Below are positions 47,383 to 57,400 of a stretch of 64,000 nt of DNA, piece by piece. The notes under the pieces were generated by a model, which was given only the letters and a program-made list of their open reading frames with translations, did not search any database and was not told the origin of the DNA. The stretch is from Patiria pectinifera (Eukaryota; Echinodermata; Asteroidea; Valvatida; Asterinidae), in NCBI GenBank assembly GCA_029964075.1, contig CM057149.1, forward strand, positions 13,402,465 through 13,466,464, in the 5' to 3' direction. Both the position numbers and the translations under genes were made by a program. Position 1 is the stretch's first letter; each line of letters opens with the position of its first letter.

Positions 47383-47660
47383 TTATAACACCTCACCCGC
47401 AGATTCTGTGTCTTGATTGGCCGAGAGTGAGTCACATGGTACTTTCTATTTCTGCTATCTTTCTGTGCACGGCCAAAGTACTATACCCGTAGCAACCAAA
47501 GTGCTATTTTCACGGCGCGGTATTTGTGTGCAAATGCATGCTGGTGTGCGCATAGATATAGAATAATTTTGTATTGAAATTGAAGTTTATTTCAACTATG
47601 TTCAGATTTAAATTATTTAAAATTTTAAAACCAAGCAGAATCTGTGGGTGAAGTGTTATT
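47383..47660. mobile_element. MITE with 25-bp terminal inverted repeats, copy 2
   Basis: A shorter copy of 944-1335 (about 278 versus 392 bp), with the same ends and order but an internal deletion after 'aatgcatgctggtgtgcgc'. Confidence 0.75.
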
Positions 47661-47661
47661 A

Positions 47662-47813
47662 TACAAATATTGAATGCTTTATCTTGTGGTGAAGTAAGCC
47701 TCCCTCGGTGATCCATGGATCAACTATTTTCCCTAGGCTCGGGAAAATAGAATGTCCATGGATCACCTCGGGAGGCTAGTTTTACTACACCACTCGAAGC
47801 ATTCAATATTTGT
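47662..47813. repeat. Long hairpin, copy 2
   Basis: Arms run from TACAAATATTGAATGCTT to its complement at 47796-47813 and include the CCTCCCTCGGTGATCCATGG hairpin found at 1361-1480. The right arm is more complete here than in copy 1, which shows the element's true outer ends. Confidence 0.75.
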
Positions 47814-47919
47814 AAAGTAGCCGCATGTAACCCCCTCGTATTTTGGTTAATAATAGCAGTAGCACCCACTCTTGTCGATTTTCCGCCCAGTACCCAAAAC
47901 TCCAGTTTAATCATTGGAG

Positions 47920-48110
47920 CCGGTGTCACATAAAAATCCGACTCCTATGAAAATCAGACCCCTTTTTTCCCTATTATTGGTTACTCCCTCGCACGTGACA
48001 GGTCACTCTCCCGAAACGATCCTAAAAATAGCATAGTATCGTACTCACGCGTGCGCAATACTACCAATGAGTCCACATTTCATGGAGTCGGATTTTCATG
48101 TGACACCGGT
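47920..48110. mobile_element. ~190-bp MITE with ~33-bp inverted ends
   Basis: CCGGTGTCACATAAAAATCC and GACTCC at the left pair with GGAGTCGGATTTTCATGTGA and CACCGG at the right (48077-48109). The interior has 'gcgcaatactaccaatgagt', also found diverged near 23560. Confidence 0.7.
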
Positions 48111-48393
48111 ATAACAAACGATGAGAAATCACATCCGTGCATTTTTTACCATTATTCGTTAGCGAAATATTTCCAAATATGGATGTCGTGCATAGACCTA
48201 CGTTTCACATAATACACCGGATATATACCGCCATCAGTCTGGTCGCGTTGTGAGCACAGAGGGCATTTCAATAGTACTCTCAATCATCCACAGGATAATA
48301 TTGATGTGATGAGACGAACTTTCTGTTGAAATGCCCCTAGAGGTAGCACAACGATGGTATCCGTGAAACTTCCTATGCATTGTGGTTTTCTTT

Positions 48394-48705
48394 TTAGCCT
48401 AAGTAGACTGACTTCGCCAACGCGTCTTTCCAGTCAGAATACTCCACCGTAGAGTGAATCATCTCCGTCTGATAGTTCTCCGATTTTTGGACGTACTCCA
48501 GGTAGTCTGGAGCACCGGGGAAAATAACATTGTCAGCCAAGACGACGGTTCCTTTCCTCAGCAGGCCATGGGACTCGAGGAGCTTCAAGTCCCTCAGGTA
48601 CACGCCCTTCCAGTGGTCGATGAAGACAAAATCCAATTTGTCCACGGAGAAATCGGCACGGAGAGTTGGAATGACGTCCTCGGATTTCTTGCAGATGATT
48701 GTAAC
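48394..48705 (-). CDS. COMT: COMT exon 3
   Basis: It starts VTIICKKSED and carries FIDHWKGVYL and LLRKGTVVLADNVIFPGAP with all metal and catalytic residues. Ends SVYLG and TAG. Confidence 0.9.
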   Translation of the reverse strand, partial: VTIICKKSEDVIPTLRADFSVDKLDFVFIDHWKGVYLRDLKLLESHGLLRKGTVVLADNVIFPGAPDYLEYVQKSENYQTEMIHSTVEYSDWKDALAKSVYLG

Positions 48706-50885
48706 CTGTGTATTTGAGAGACAAAGAGAGGGGATCATGGGATGGTATTCATTTAGGGAATGGGCATTCATGCAGTGTTGAGGGGAAAAAACCTAATTGT
48801 GACAGCATGCAAACCATGGCAGCATGCAAAAGTAACCCCGAGTCTTAAATTGATGTCTTTCAGAATTATTAGCATTGTGTTATAACTGTAAAAAAAAAAT
48901 CTTGCTCCAGCTCCCAATATCACAACCGGCTAGAAAAAGGAGGTAAAGTAGTGCTATTGGATAGATCTTTGAGAATACAACACTCTACCTTCTGGGAGAC
49001 TTGTGCTCCTGCCAACTCGATGAACTCCTTGGCCACCTCCTTCGCGAGGGTATCATCAGCCTCAACGGTGATGAACCGGCTTCCTTCGGGGAGGACACTC
49101 GCCATCAGCACCGCCGAGTAGCCGCAGTACGTGCCCAGCTCCAGGCACGTCATAGGGGCCAACTCCTGGATAAACCTGCGCACTATATTACCTGATGTGA
49201 AGGGGAAAACGAATTCGAAGGAAGGCTTGTAAAATTAGTCCAATTAGCGCTCAGGGCATTCCATTTGATTGGCTCAGAATGGCTGACTACTCATTGGAAG
49301 TTAGTCTGGTTTCCAGACCAAAAGATTCTGACTATTCCTGATGAATCTTTGGTCAGGTAGCCTTCAGTAATACATTGTATTACAATTTACGTCACATGAC
49401 TAAAACCGGAGTAAATCCTCCTTTTTCCGAAAATGTCCGATGTTTGCCGAATTCATTTGGTCGACAATCGGATTTTGCCCGAGTATTTACGAGTATGCTA
49501 TAGATTTATTAACTGCTAATTGCTTATTAAAAACTTTAAAAATGATAATTAATATTCATTGCTTTCATTTAGAAATCTAGAAATTCAACGACGATTTTGT
49601 ACATCATGCACTCGGATCGTATACACGAGGAGCGAACTTTTTGCTGACATTAGTCAATGCTTTCTTACAGAAATATCAAACTGTATCATCATAACTGTAT
49701 GATATTATGAAGCAAGTGATTTAGTTAAAAAATTGATTGCAACATTAACAGCTGGATACGGAGCCGAGCTTTGAAAAAGGGTCATGTATGTCGTCATGTT
49801 TATTTTTAGCCACGGAGGCTGCCTGATGCCTACAATTTAGACGTGAGCGTCGGGAACAATTGTCAGGTCTGGGAACCAGACTAATTGGAAGTCTGTTCGT
49901 ACATCTGATGTATACACAGTGGGCTGGATTTTGGCACATTCATTGGTATGACTATACAACAGCACTTTTCACAAGCCAAAAACCAGGCCAAGTCACAAGT
50001 GCATCTGTCAGGCGGTGCATCCGTCGTCGGTAGGTCAGTCAGTCGGTGAGATAGGCAAAAGGAGAACTGTAAGCAGGCCCTATTGGACCAGCAGAAAGAG
50101 TTCACAACCATAAGATACGACGGGCATTACTTTCCTGATGTCGAGGGCAACAATAACACATACATATAAAAGACTCTTGGATTATGCTTGTATAATGATG
50201 CACAAACTTAAAAACCAGAAGAAAAAACCGGTATATGATTGATAAGGTTACTTCCAAACTGTAGCAACTATCCTTATACAGGCGTGGATCGTAGGGAGGG
50301 GGGGGGGGTGTTTTTGTGGTCAACCCCCCCAGCTTTTTTCCATAGAAATACATAAACAATCATGCTAACCCGAACCCGCCCCTGCTTTGACACCCAAAAA
50401 CAATTATACTGGTAGTAATGTCCGCCTGTGCACAAAATACGACGGAGCCATATGGGTTACAGGGTATTTGTACACGTTATCGTCGGATTTGAAGAGCGCC
50501 CCCATTGAAAGTATTGTACGCCCCTCGATGTAGCTGTCGATGTACAAAACGATGGTCAAGTTAAAACAAAAGAAAGTCCATAGTTTGTGTTGCTGCAGTT
50601 TGGACTGCTCCAGCTAGAGTTGGGACGATCCTTACTGCCCGGGGCAATTGCTCTGATGTAACACTGATCGTGATAGGTACCTTTCTTGTCTCCGACGTGC
50701 ATCATCCGACGATCCTTCTCGTAGCAGTACTTGTCGGTAGCGGCCAATAACGCAACAGGGTTCCCGGTGATTTCTGCAGCCCGCTCCTTGAGGTAGGCTA
50801 GCATCTTCTTTGTCCTGCCGACACGATCCTCCAGAAACTCCTCATTAAGTGTGCTTAATTGCGGGTTGTCGCTCTTTGTTGCCAT
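48394..50885 (-). CDS. COMT: Catechol O-methyltransferase-like enzyme, 239 aa
   Basis: S-adenosylmethionine-dependent, Mg-dependent transfer of a methyl group to a catechol hydroxyl (family knowledge). Three exons, 50681-50885, 48989-49191 and 48394-48705. Joins: AAAG/gtacct to catcag/GT (GGT, Gly69) and CAGAAG/gtagag to acacag/GTT. Motifs: MHVGDKKG (63-69), the SAM loop ELGTYCGYSAV (86-96), metal ligands Asp166 (FIDHWK), Asp194 and Asn195 (LADNV), and catalytic Lys169. Spacings Asp-Lys 3 and Asp-Asp 28 equal those of mammalian COMT. Start: ATG at 50885, with an in-frame TAA two codons upstream. No signal anchor, so it resembles the soluble form. Length is close to the usual ~221. It is the nearest gene upstream of the polyketide synthase on the same strand and could act on its product, but neurotransmitter-type catechols are equally possible. 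Confidence 0.92.
48989..49191 (-). CDS. COMT: COMT exon 2
   Basis: It encodes NIVRRFIQELAPMTCLELGT, the SAM loop, and up to GAQVSQK. The acceptor is preceded by 'ttttccccttcacatcag'. Confidence 0.9.
49192..50680 (-). other. COMT intron 1
   Basis: 1489 bases, AT-rich, with a G9 run near 50300. No exon or clear repeat pair recognised. Confidence 0.7.
50681..50885 (-). CDS. COMT: COMT exon 1
   Basis: 68 codons plus one base: MATKSDNPQLSTLNEEF through VGDKK. The alternative of reading through the donor gives a non-homologous tail and a stop near 50556. Confidence 0.9.
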
Positions 50886-51459
50886 CGTTTACCCTATTTT
50901 TTGTCAGCAGGAATTAAATTGAAAGAAATGATACCGTATTTTTAAATCGCCTTTTCCAAAGGATACAAAGCGCTAGGGGAGAATGCAACCAAAAACCTTA
51001 AACTAAAGTGTTGATGACATGAGCATGTAACATTAGAACAAAAAAAAATAAAAAAATTACAAGGTACGATTAAACAGATGTGTTTTAAGAACCCCTTAAA
51101 CTGTTTGACAGATGAAGCGTTCTGGATAGTAAAGGGGAGAGAGTCCCAGGTCCGGGGACAAGCGATGAAAAATGCACGGTCTCCAAACTTCCAGGAGGAT
51201 CGAGATACTGCTATTGGATTGTGATTTTATGACCTTCACGTTTGGGTTTGCTGGAATCAAGTATGTCCAAAATGAAGGCCAGGAAAGTGTTGAATACATG
51301 TTTTGTACATGTTCAGTGCCATCCTTAAAGCGATCCGCTGTTTGACTGGAAGCCAATGGAGATCCATTAGTAGAGGTGTGGCATGGAATTACTTTGGCTT
51401 CAGGTGGATCAGTCGAGCAGCTTTGTTTTTGGAGTTTTTGTAGATTTTGGGTGACTGTT

Positions 51460-51678
51460 CTATGTTCCGACACCCCTATGTTCTGACACCCCTATGTTTC
51501 GACAACCTGCACATAAGCTGGTGTTACTCCCGGTTTGAGGGTTAGTGTTAGAGTTAGGGTTAGTGTTAGAGTTAGGGTTAGGTTTAGGGGTAGGTTTAGG
51601 GTTAGGGTTAGGGTTAGCAATATCTGCAGTCCGAACAAAGGGGTGTCGGAACATATTATGTGTCGGAACATAGAGGTG
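51460..51678. repeat. Degenerate TTAGGG tract inside an inverted repeat
   Basis: 51541-51617 is (G)TTAGGG with variants (GTTAGTG, GTTAGAG, GTTTAGGG), about thirteen units. It is flanked by 'tatgttccgacacccctatg' type arms on the left (51460-51502) and the inverse on the right (51631-51678). An interstitial telomere-like tract carried by, or trapped in, a foldback repeat. Confidence 0.75.
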
Positions 51679-52138
51679 TAACCATCATTTGCAACTGGCC
51701 GTATACGTAGTTTTGCCAGCCATTGGATTGGTTGGCAAACTATGATCGGCCATCATTTCAAAGCAAAAGAATTCCCATTTTTTTTGTGTATGAAATACTA
51801 TTTTATCATTAACAAGACTAGGCAAGCCTGTCCCAGAGCACACATAATTTAATCGATTTAATCATATTGATTGAAAATGATGGCTACTCACAAGAGTTTT
51901 TTTTTTCTCAGGAATACAGCTTCATTCTTTAGCATTATACGTCAATTGTTTGGGCCAAAAGTGAGACTTATGCAAGTCTAATTCGCAAGTGGAAGTCAGT
52001 AAGTCAGGTCCAAGGGGGAATATAGAGGATTTTCCCACCTATTTGAGCTATGGCAGACACAAAAGGAGGGCGCTGTTTGATTTTGGCAAATTCGCTCGTA
52101 CCCCTCGCCCTGCAAACAGGACGCTGGGATACTCTGAT

Positions 52139-52473
52139 GGTTGCAGACTAGTAAATCGGTCCGAAATTGCCTGCGCAGGCCAAATCACGATTTGCATGCC
52201 CTCAAAATCTTGCCCTCAATTAACTCCCGTTGGGGGCGCCCTACAGCAAGGTAGCCGCAAACAGAGGACTTGTTTTCAGGCCAGAAATCGCAGTCAGAGA
52301 TTTTTTTTCTGGCAAGTTTTTGATGAAATATGAGTCATCAATCCGTCCTTGTGCCGTACAAATGGTTTGGAGGAATTTTTCAAAACGTCGCTACTTTATA
52401 GCTTGCAGACCAGTAAATCGGTCCGAAATTGCCTGCGCCGGCCAAATCACGATTTGCATGCCCTCAAAATCTT
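52139..52473. repeat. ~72-bp direct repeat pair
   Basis: 'agtaaatcggtccgaaattg', 'caaatcacgatttgcatgcc' and 'ctcaaaatctt' occur in the same order at 52148-52211 and 52411-52473 with very few differences. Next to it (52084-52138) is a fragment of the end of the 22539-23099 element. Confidence 0.7.
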
Positions 52474-53534
52474 CAGTATTTGAGCATGCTGTGGGCCATG
52501 AACTTGAGGGTTTGTAAAAAATATGGATGGAAGCTGTGCACAGGACTGTGAGCTTGTAGTTCCGTTCAATTTGGATGAAATTGGGGCCCTTAAAGCGCTC
52601 TATTTTGCAATGGAGTGTAGGCATCGTTTTTCAACATGGCGATGGGTTTCAGGACTATTTTCAGGGGTGATCATCTTCGGATGGAAATTTCTCCTAAAAG
52701 TCACCCCAAAAATTGAAAAGAAAATGAAAGATGATGAAATAAGCTTTAATTTGATGTGTGTCTCGAACACCTTGAAGAGTTGTGAGTATTTTTCCCGAAT
52801 TTCTGAAGTGTGAGCATTTACCATTGGGGTCTATGGAAGTTTATTTACTGGTCTGCAACCAGATGAGCTTCACAGAATCGTTTACAGAGCCACACGACAG
52901 ACACCTCTTATCACTCATGACGAGTGGCGTTTTACTCCTTTGCATTAGTTTTATCGCATGTTGACCGCCTTCAACTGATTAATGTTGAATATTCACATCA
53001 TAGACAAATCAAAAAGTTGTTTTTTAATTCCATGAAAACATACTGCCCAGTGCAACGACGATATTTTCCTACCCGATAACGTGCGAGCTTGCATAAACTG
53101 AAGAATTTTTCACATTTCAATTCAAAGGTGTTTTTTTTAGAAACCGGTGTGCAGACGGGCACTGCATCGCTTTGCTTTATGTTACATGCCTGTCTCACAC
53201 AGAAACATATGAAAGAAACATTACCTGAATTTAAACTGGAAGGTTCTGATCTGCAGCTGTATATGCTCTTTGATGATTTTTAAGTCGGCTTTGGAATCAA
53301 AGAAGTTTCAAAAACAGTGAGATACTGGAATGTAACACAATTGGATAGTTGCTGCATGCCGGGGTACAAAGTTCGCCTGACACAGACTCGTATGTCAATT
53401 GGACTTTCACCCTCATAATTTCACCCTTGTCATGATTCAACGGCCCTTTTGGGACCCTGATCCAACAGAATACACATTCATGGTCCAGTTTCCTTTGATA
53501 GGGATGCAGATTAGATTGCAGCTCTGTCGATGGG

Positions 53535-53850
53535 GGCGCTGTTCAAGGCCGACAGGTATGCACACAAAGGGCCAATATATGGTGCTTTTCAGGGCGATAC
53601 ATGTACGAAATTCTGAAAAAAGGCACCAAAAACGGCAGATGCCACCAAAAAGGGCACCACTTCTTTTTTAAAAAGGGCACTTGTTCAGGAAAAAGGGCAC
53701 TATGTTAAAAAAAGGGCACTCTTTACAAATTATTGGGGGGGGGGGTAAGCCCGTTGAAAAAAGGGCATTTGCATGGAAAAAGGAAGTCTTTACAAAATAT
53801 TGGGGGGGGGGGTTAAATACCCCCCCCCCCTTGCTGGCTACGCCTGTGCA
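53535..53850. repeat. GGGCAC-rich repeat with poly-G/poly-C hairpin
   Basis: About eight 'aaagggcac' motifs at irregular spacing, then G runs of about ten or more at 53736-53746 and 53802-53811. The latter is followed closely by a C run at 53820-53831, so it can form a G:C hairpin. Homopolymer lengths are likely to be unreliable in assembly. Confidence 0.6.
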
Positions 53851-54309
53851 TGAAGCGAAGACAGACGAACTATTACCACACACAACTTTCGTTCGAACTT
53901 GCCCAATAGGCCTATAGTTCACTCGAAATCGCTTCTTGCTAACCCACGTTCACTTCAGCACTGCTTCTGAGATTTCTCCTTCACCAAATCTGTTCAACAC
54001 ACTGCGCGAACGTGACCAGGGACAACACTCGGCCACCTGCAGTCACGACACCTCTGATTCTCCGAAGTTGAAGTGTTTGACAATGCACTCCGACGACACA
54101 CTGTGAAGCACCACTGTCGATCATACCATAGAGAACTTTCTCTATGATCATACACACAGCTATTGATGGTCTACCATTCCACTTTTACAATGAGTTCTCA
54201 GGAAATTCGTTTCACTTAGCCAAATCAGCAAGTCTTGAATCGTTCACGTTGGTGTTCATATCTGTGCTCATTGGTTTTAGATGCTACCATACTGCAGAAC
54301 CTCTCCGTA

Positions 54310-54441
54310 ATGATGTTTTGCTCATCGACGCCGCTGGTCTTGGGACTGTTGATGATATTGAAAATGTTTTCGGGAATTGTGGCCGCCTCTGCCCAGGAGG
54401 ATTGGTTCGTAGTAGCAGCAAGAAACTCCAAACGAACTGAG
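54310..54441 (+). CDS. ITIH-like exon 1 (signal peptide)
   Basis: MMFCSSTPLVLGLLMILKMF then SGIVAASAQEDW: a hydrophobic core with a good cleavage point after ASA. Ends AACTGAG/gtaggc in phase 0, matching exon 2. The choice rests on the signal-like character and phase, since the region has no homology by eye. A downstream alternative first exon cannot be excluded. Confidence 0.55.
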
Positions 54442-57400
54442 GTAGGCTTATAAGGTTTTACGACCCATTGAGACCCAAGTTAAACTTGCCGTATTCTCAA
54501 TAGGCCAGACTTGAAATTTCTTCACGTACTTCTTCATTTGACGAGAGAAAATAGGGTATCATTATGCACCAACAGTTTGAACAAACTCTATCTTGAAAAA
54601 GTCAGGGTCTTATACAGTCTGGTACAAAATATTCCTTTCCCCCATCACCATTAATACATTTTCCAAGTTTCAGTTCACGGAGCGAATATCTATCGCCACT
54701 CCTTTTGTTAACCCAAGTGATTTTCCCCTTAGAAGGCAACTTAATTACATGTAAAGGTTGACGCTTTTGCCTGATGTGAACAAGCTTACGGGTCTGGATT
54801 TTGCGTTTGAAAAAGCGATTTAACACCCTAATCTTCTTTCAATAATTCACATGATAACCCACTTCTTAAAGACCTGTCGCTGGGTAAAAAAAAAGGATTC
54901 ACCTGATGTAAAATGAATCAGTTCTATATCCTTATTGCTTTTTCGGCTAAAAGGGCCAAGGCAGAAAAAAAAACCACCCAGGGTGAAGTTTTGTTCGGAA
55001 TCGAATATCGGCCTACATCCAGAATAATTTATTGCTTGTTAGTTTTGACAGAAAAACGTGTTTACAAGATACTGATTGATGGAAGCCAGATCACTGTATT
55101 TTTATTCTTTTTATTCCATCATATGATTTTTTAATAGTTGATTCTCTCTATAGCTGAAACTCGAAGGTTGCGTTGATAATATTATCTAGATGTATAGCAC
55201 TGACATAACTGAAATGTATAATGCAGTGGACATATATAATTTATTTTTGGAAAACGTGCATGCTCGCCTAACTCGTACACCATACCCTGTAAGTTTTTTT
55301 TAAGGAGGGTGAGTGGGCGTCCTTCAGTTAGTAAAAACACTCCTGGAATTCCAACTGTTTTTCCATAGAAAAGCAAGACAAGAAATTGTATATAACCGTC
55401 TCCGTTTGTTTGTTTTTCGAAAGCTCCCCAAAACAACTTTGCCCTTGGACCCTCGGCTTCTCACAATGAAACTTTTTTTTGTGTCAGCTGTGTTCATTGA
55501 GGGTTAAAAACCCTGGCAACAAAAGGTTCCGTTCAAGGAAAACCTTCCCTGAAGTTTGGAGTAGCGCCAATAACAATGTCTCAACTTCCACAGATGGTGG
55601 TTTGAATGGCACTGTTGTGTTCTTCGCCACTTGAAAAAAAATGGAAGACAAAAATTGTCATTGACAAGCAGGTATCCCGTGGATACGCAAGGTCAACGTG
55701 CATAAATACAGTGGACAAATTAACTTGTTCAAAATTCAATATTCAACATTTTTGTCTGGTTTCTTGCGAACAAGCGTATAGGACGCACGGTAGCCACGGG
55801 AAATTCGAATGCACGTTTCTGAAATTTGAGGCCTCTTGACATTCATGCGAAGGTCACGGAAGTGACATGACATAATACACGTAATTGCTGAAGGTCGCGA
55901 AAGGTGAAAGAGCAGTCATTCATTGCAACACGATCTGGCAACATTGATATTGCATGCAGTTATCCTTTTACAATAAAGTGTACACAACTTCATCAAACAG
56001 GTCCATATGCGTTAACCGCATCTTGTTGAATTTAAAGATGATCATTTGATTTGCATGCATAGTATTAATCTTCCATTAATAACATCACTCATAATCCAAA
56101 GAAGAAAGTTAAACACCTAGACTGTTTAAATTTCAGCTCAGTGAATGATTTTTGGGAGAACGAAAATAAGTAAGATTTGAGTCTTTGCATGGTGGAGATC
56201 TAATGAAAGGTGTGCGGAAACACCATGTGCGAATAATTTCCCAACTAAGAGAATGGTTCTGAAAAGAACCAGATGAGGTATAAACTTGACGTTCCGGTCA
56301 GTATGCTCTGACACTGTCCTGAAGACGGTCAGAGCATACTGACCGGAAAGTCGAGTTTATACCTCTGGTTCTTTTCAGAACCATTCTCTTAGTTGAGAAA
56401 TTATTCGCATATGGTGTTTCCGCAAACCTTTCATTATTTAGAACAAAAATAGTATGAAAACCCATACACAACCTTTTCATCACTAAACACGATTTCGTCT
56501 GTTAGCAATCTTTACAAAAAAAACCTCAATTATTTGATCTTGGAAAGCACCTACATTTCTTGATTTCTTCTAAATGACAGCAAGCCAGACGGAATAATTT
56601 CACGATGTGCTTAGTACCAGCACGAAAACAGTGCTTAATCCAAGTATAATTTGTGATAATGCTTCGGTAGATTACTTTTGAGATAAATGCAAATGATCTT
56701 ATATGAATTTAAGGGACACAACATTGGGAATCGAAGGTTTAGGTGACAAAATTAAATTCAAAATCTCATTCCCCATTGGGGAAAAATGTCATTATCCTCA
56801 GCAATCGTTCGTCAGTCGACAGCGCCTGTATCTGACAAGAAATTAAGGGATATTTACGTATCTTTAGATTTTCCTTTGTCTCCTAACAATATTATGAATG
56901 CTTCACTCGGCAACATATATGAATAAGGTTCAGGAAACTTAGAACGGCATAATTGTCATTTATCACTGTATTCAGAATGTATTAGTGAGGAGTGCGCATA
57001 GCTTTATAATAAGCATCATCAGTATTCATCTTACGCAGACAGAATGAGTAAAATTGTTTCAATGAGTTTTCATTTTGACGATGACACCGACAGTGGTCCA
57101 CATCAGACATCTAAATTCGAGGTCTTGTTTACTGAGGTTTTTCTCCATGAACGGTGTGTCTCTGTTAAATTCATGTCAATTATTGTTGATATTTCTCACG
57201 ACACACAGATGCCGACAAATCCAGTTCGAGTTAAAAGGCAATCGATATCCGTGAGTATTACATCAGATTAAACCCTACGAAATATATTTCATATTTAAAA
57301 AAATATGTAGCAAAAAAAAAAAAATGACTGGACAGCCAATTTCATAAGCTACTTTTAGATGAAAATATTATTGAAATTGCTCAATCCGTTCAAAGAATAT

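Larger units (their letters stand above)
38962..48393. other. Gene-poor interval between polyketide synthase and COMT
   Basis: Apart from the elements listed, no exon is recognised. The open frames at 45670-46078 on both strands show no domain. 'ggttcgaatcc' at 45470-45480 matches a tRNA B box, but no cloverleaf can be drawn. Confidence 0.55.
50886..54309. other. Interval between COMT and the ITIH-like gene
   Basis: The two genes are divergently transcribed. Apart from the repeats listed, no exon is recognised. A small inverted repeat, CATAGAGAA...TTCTCTATG, lies near 54126-54145, about 170 bases upstream of the ITIH-like start codon. Confidence 0.55.

Noticed and set aside
51541-51617. True chromosome end
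   Set aside because: The repeats are degenerate, only ~77 bases long, and flanked by ordinary sequence and genes on both sides.
52523-52813. 96-codon frame as an exon
   Set aside because: It lies within repeat-derived sequence next to the 52139-52473 direct repeats and has no domain or matching splice sites.
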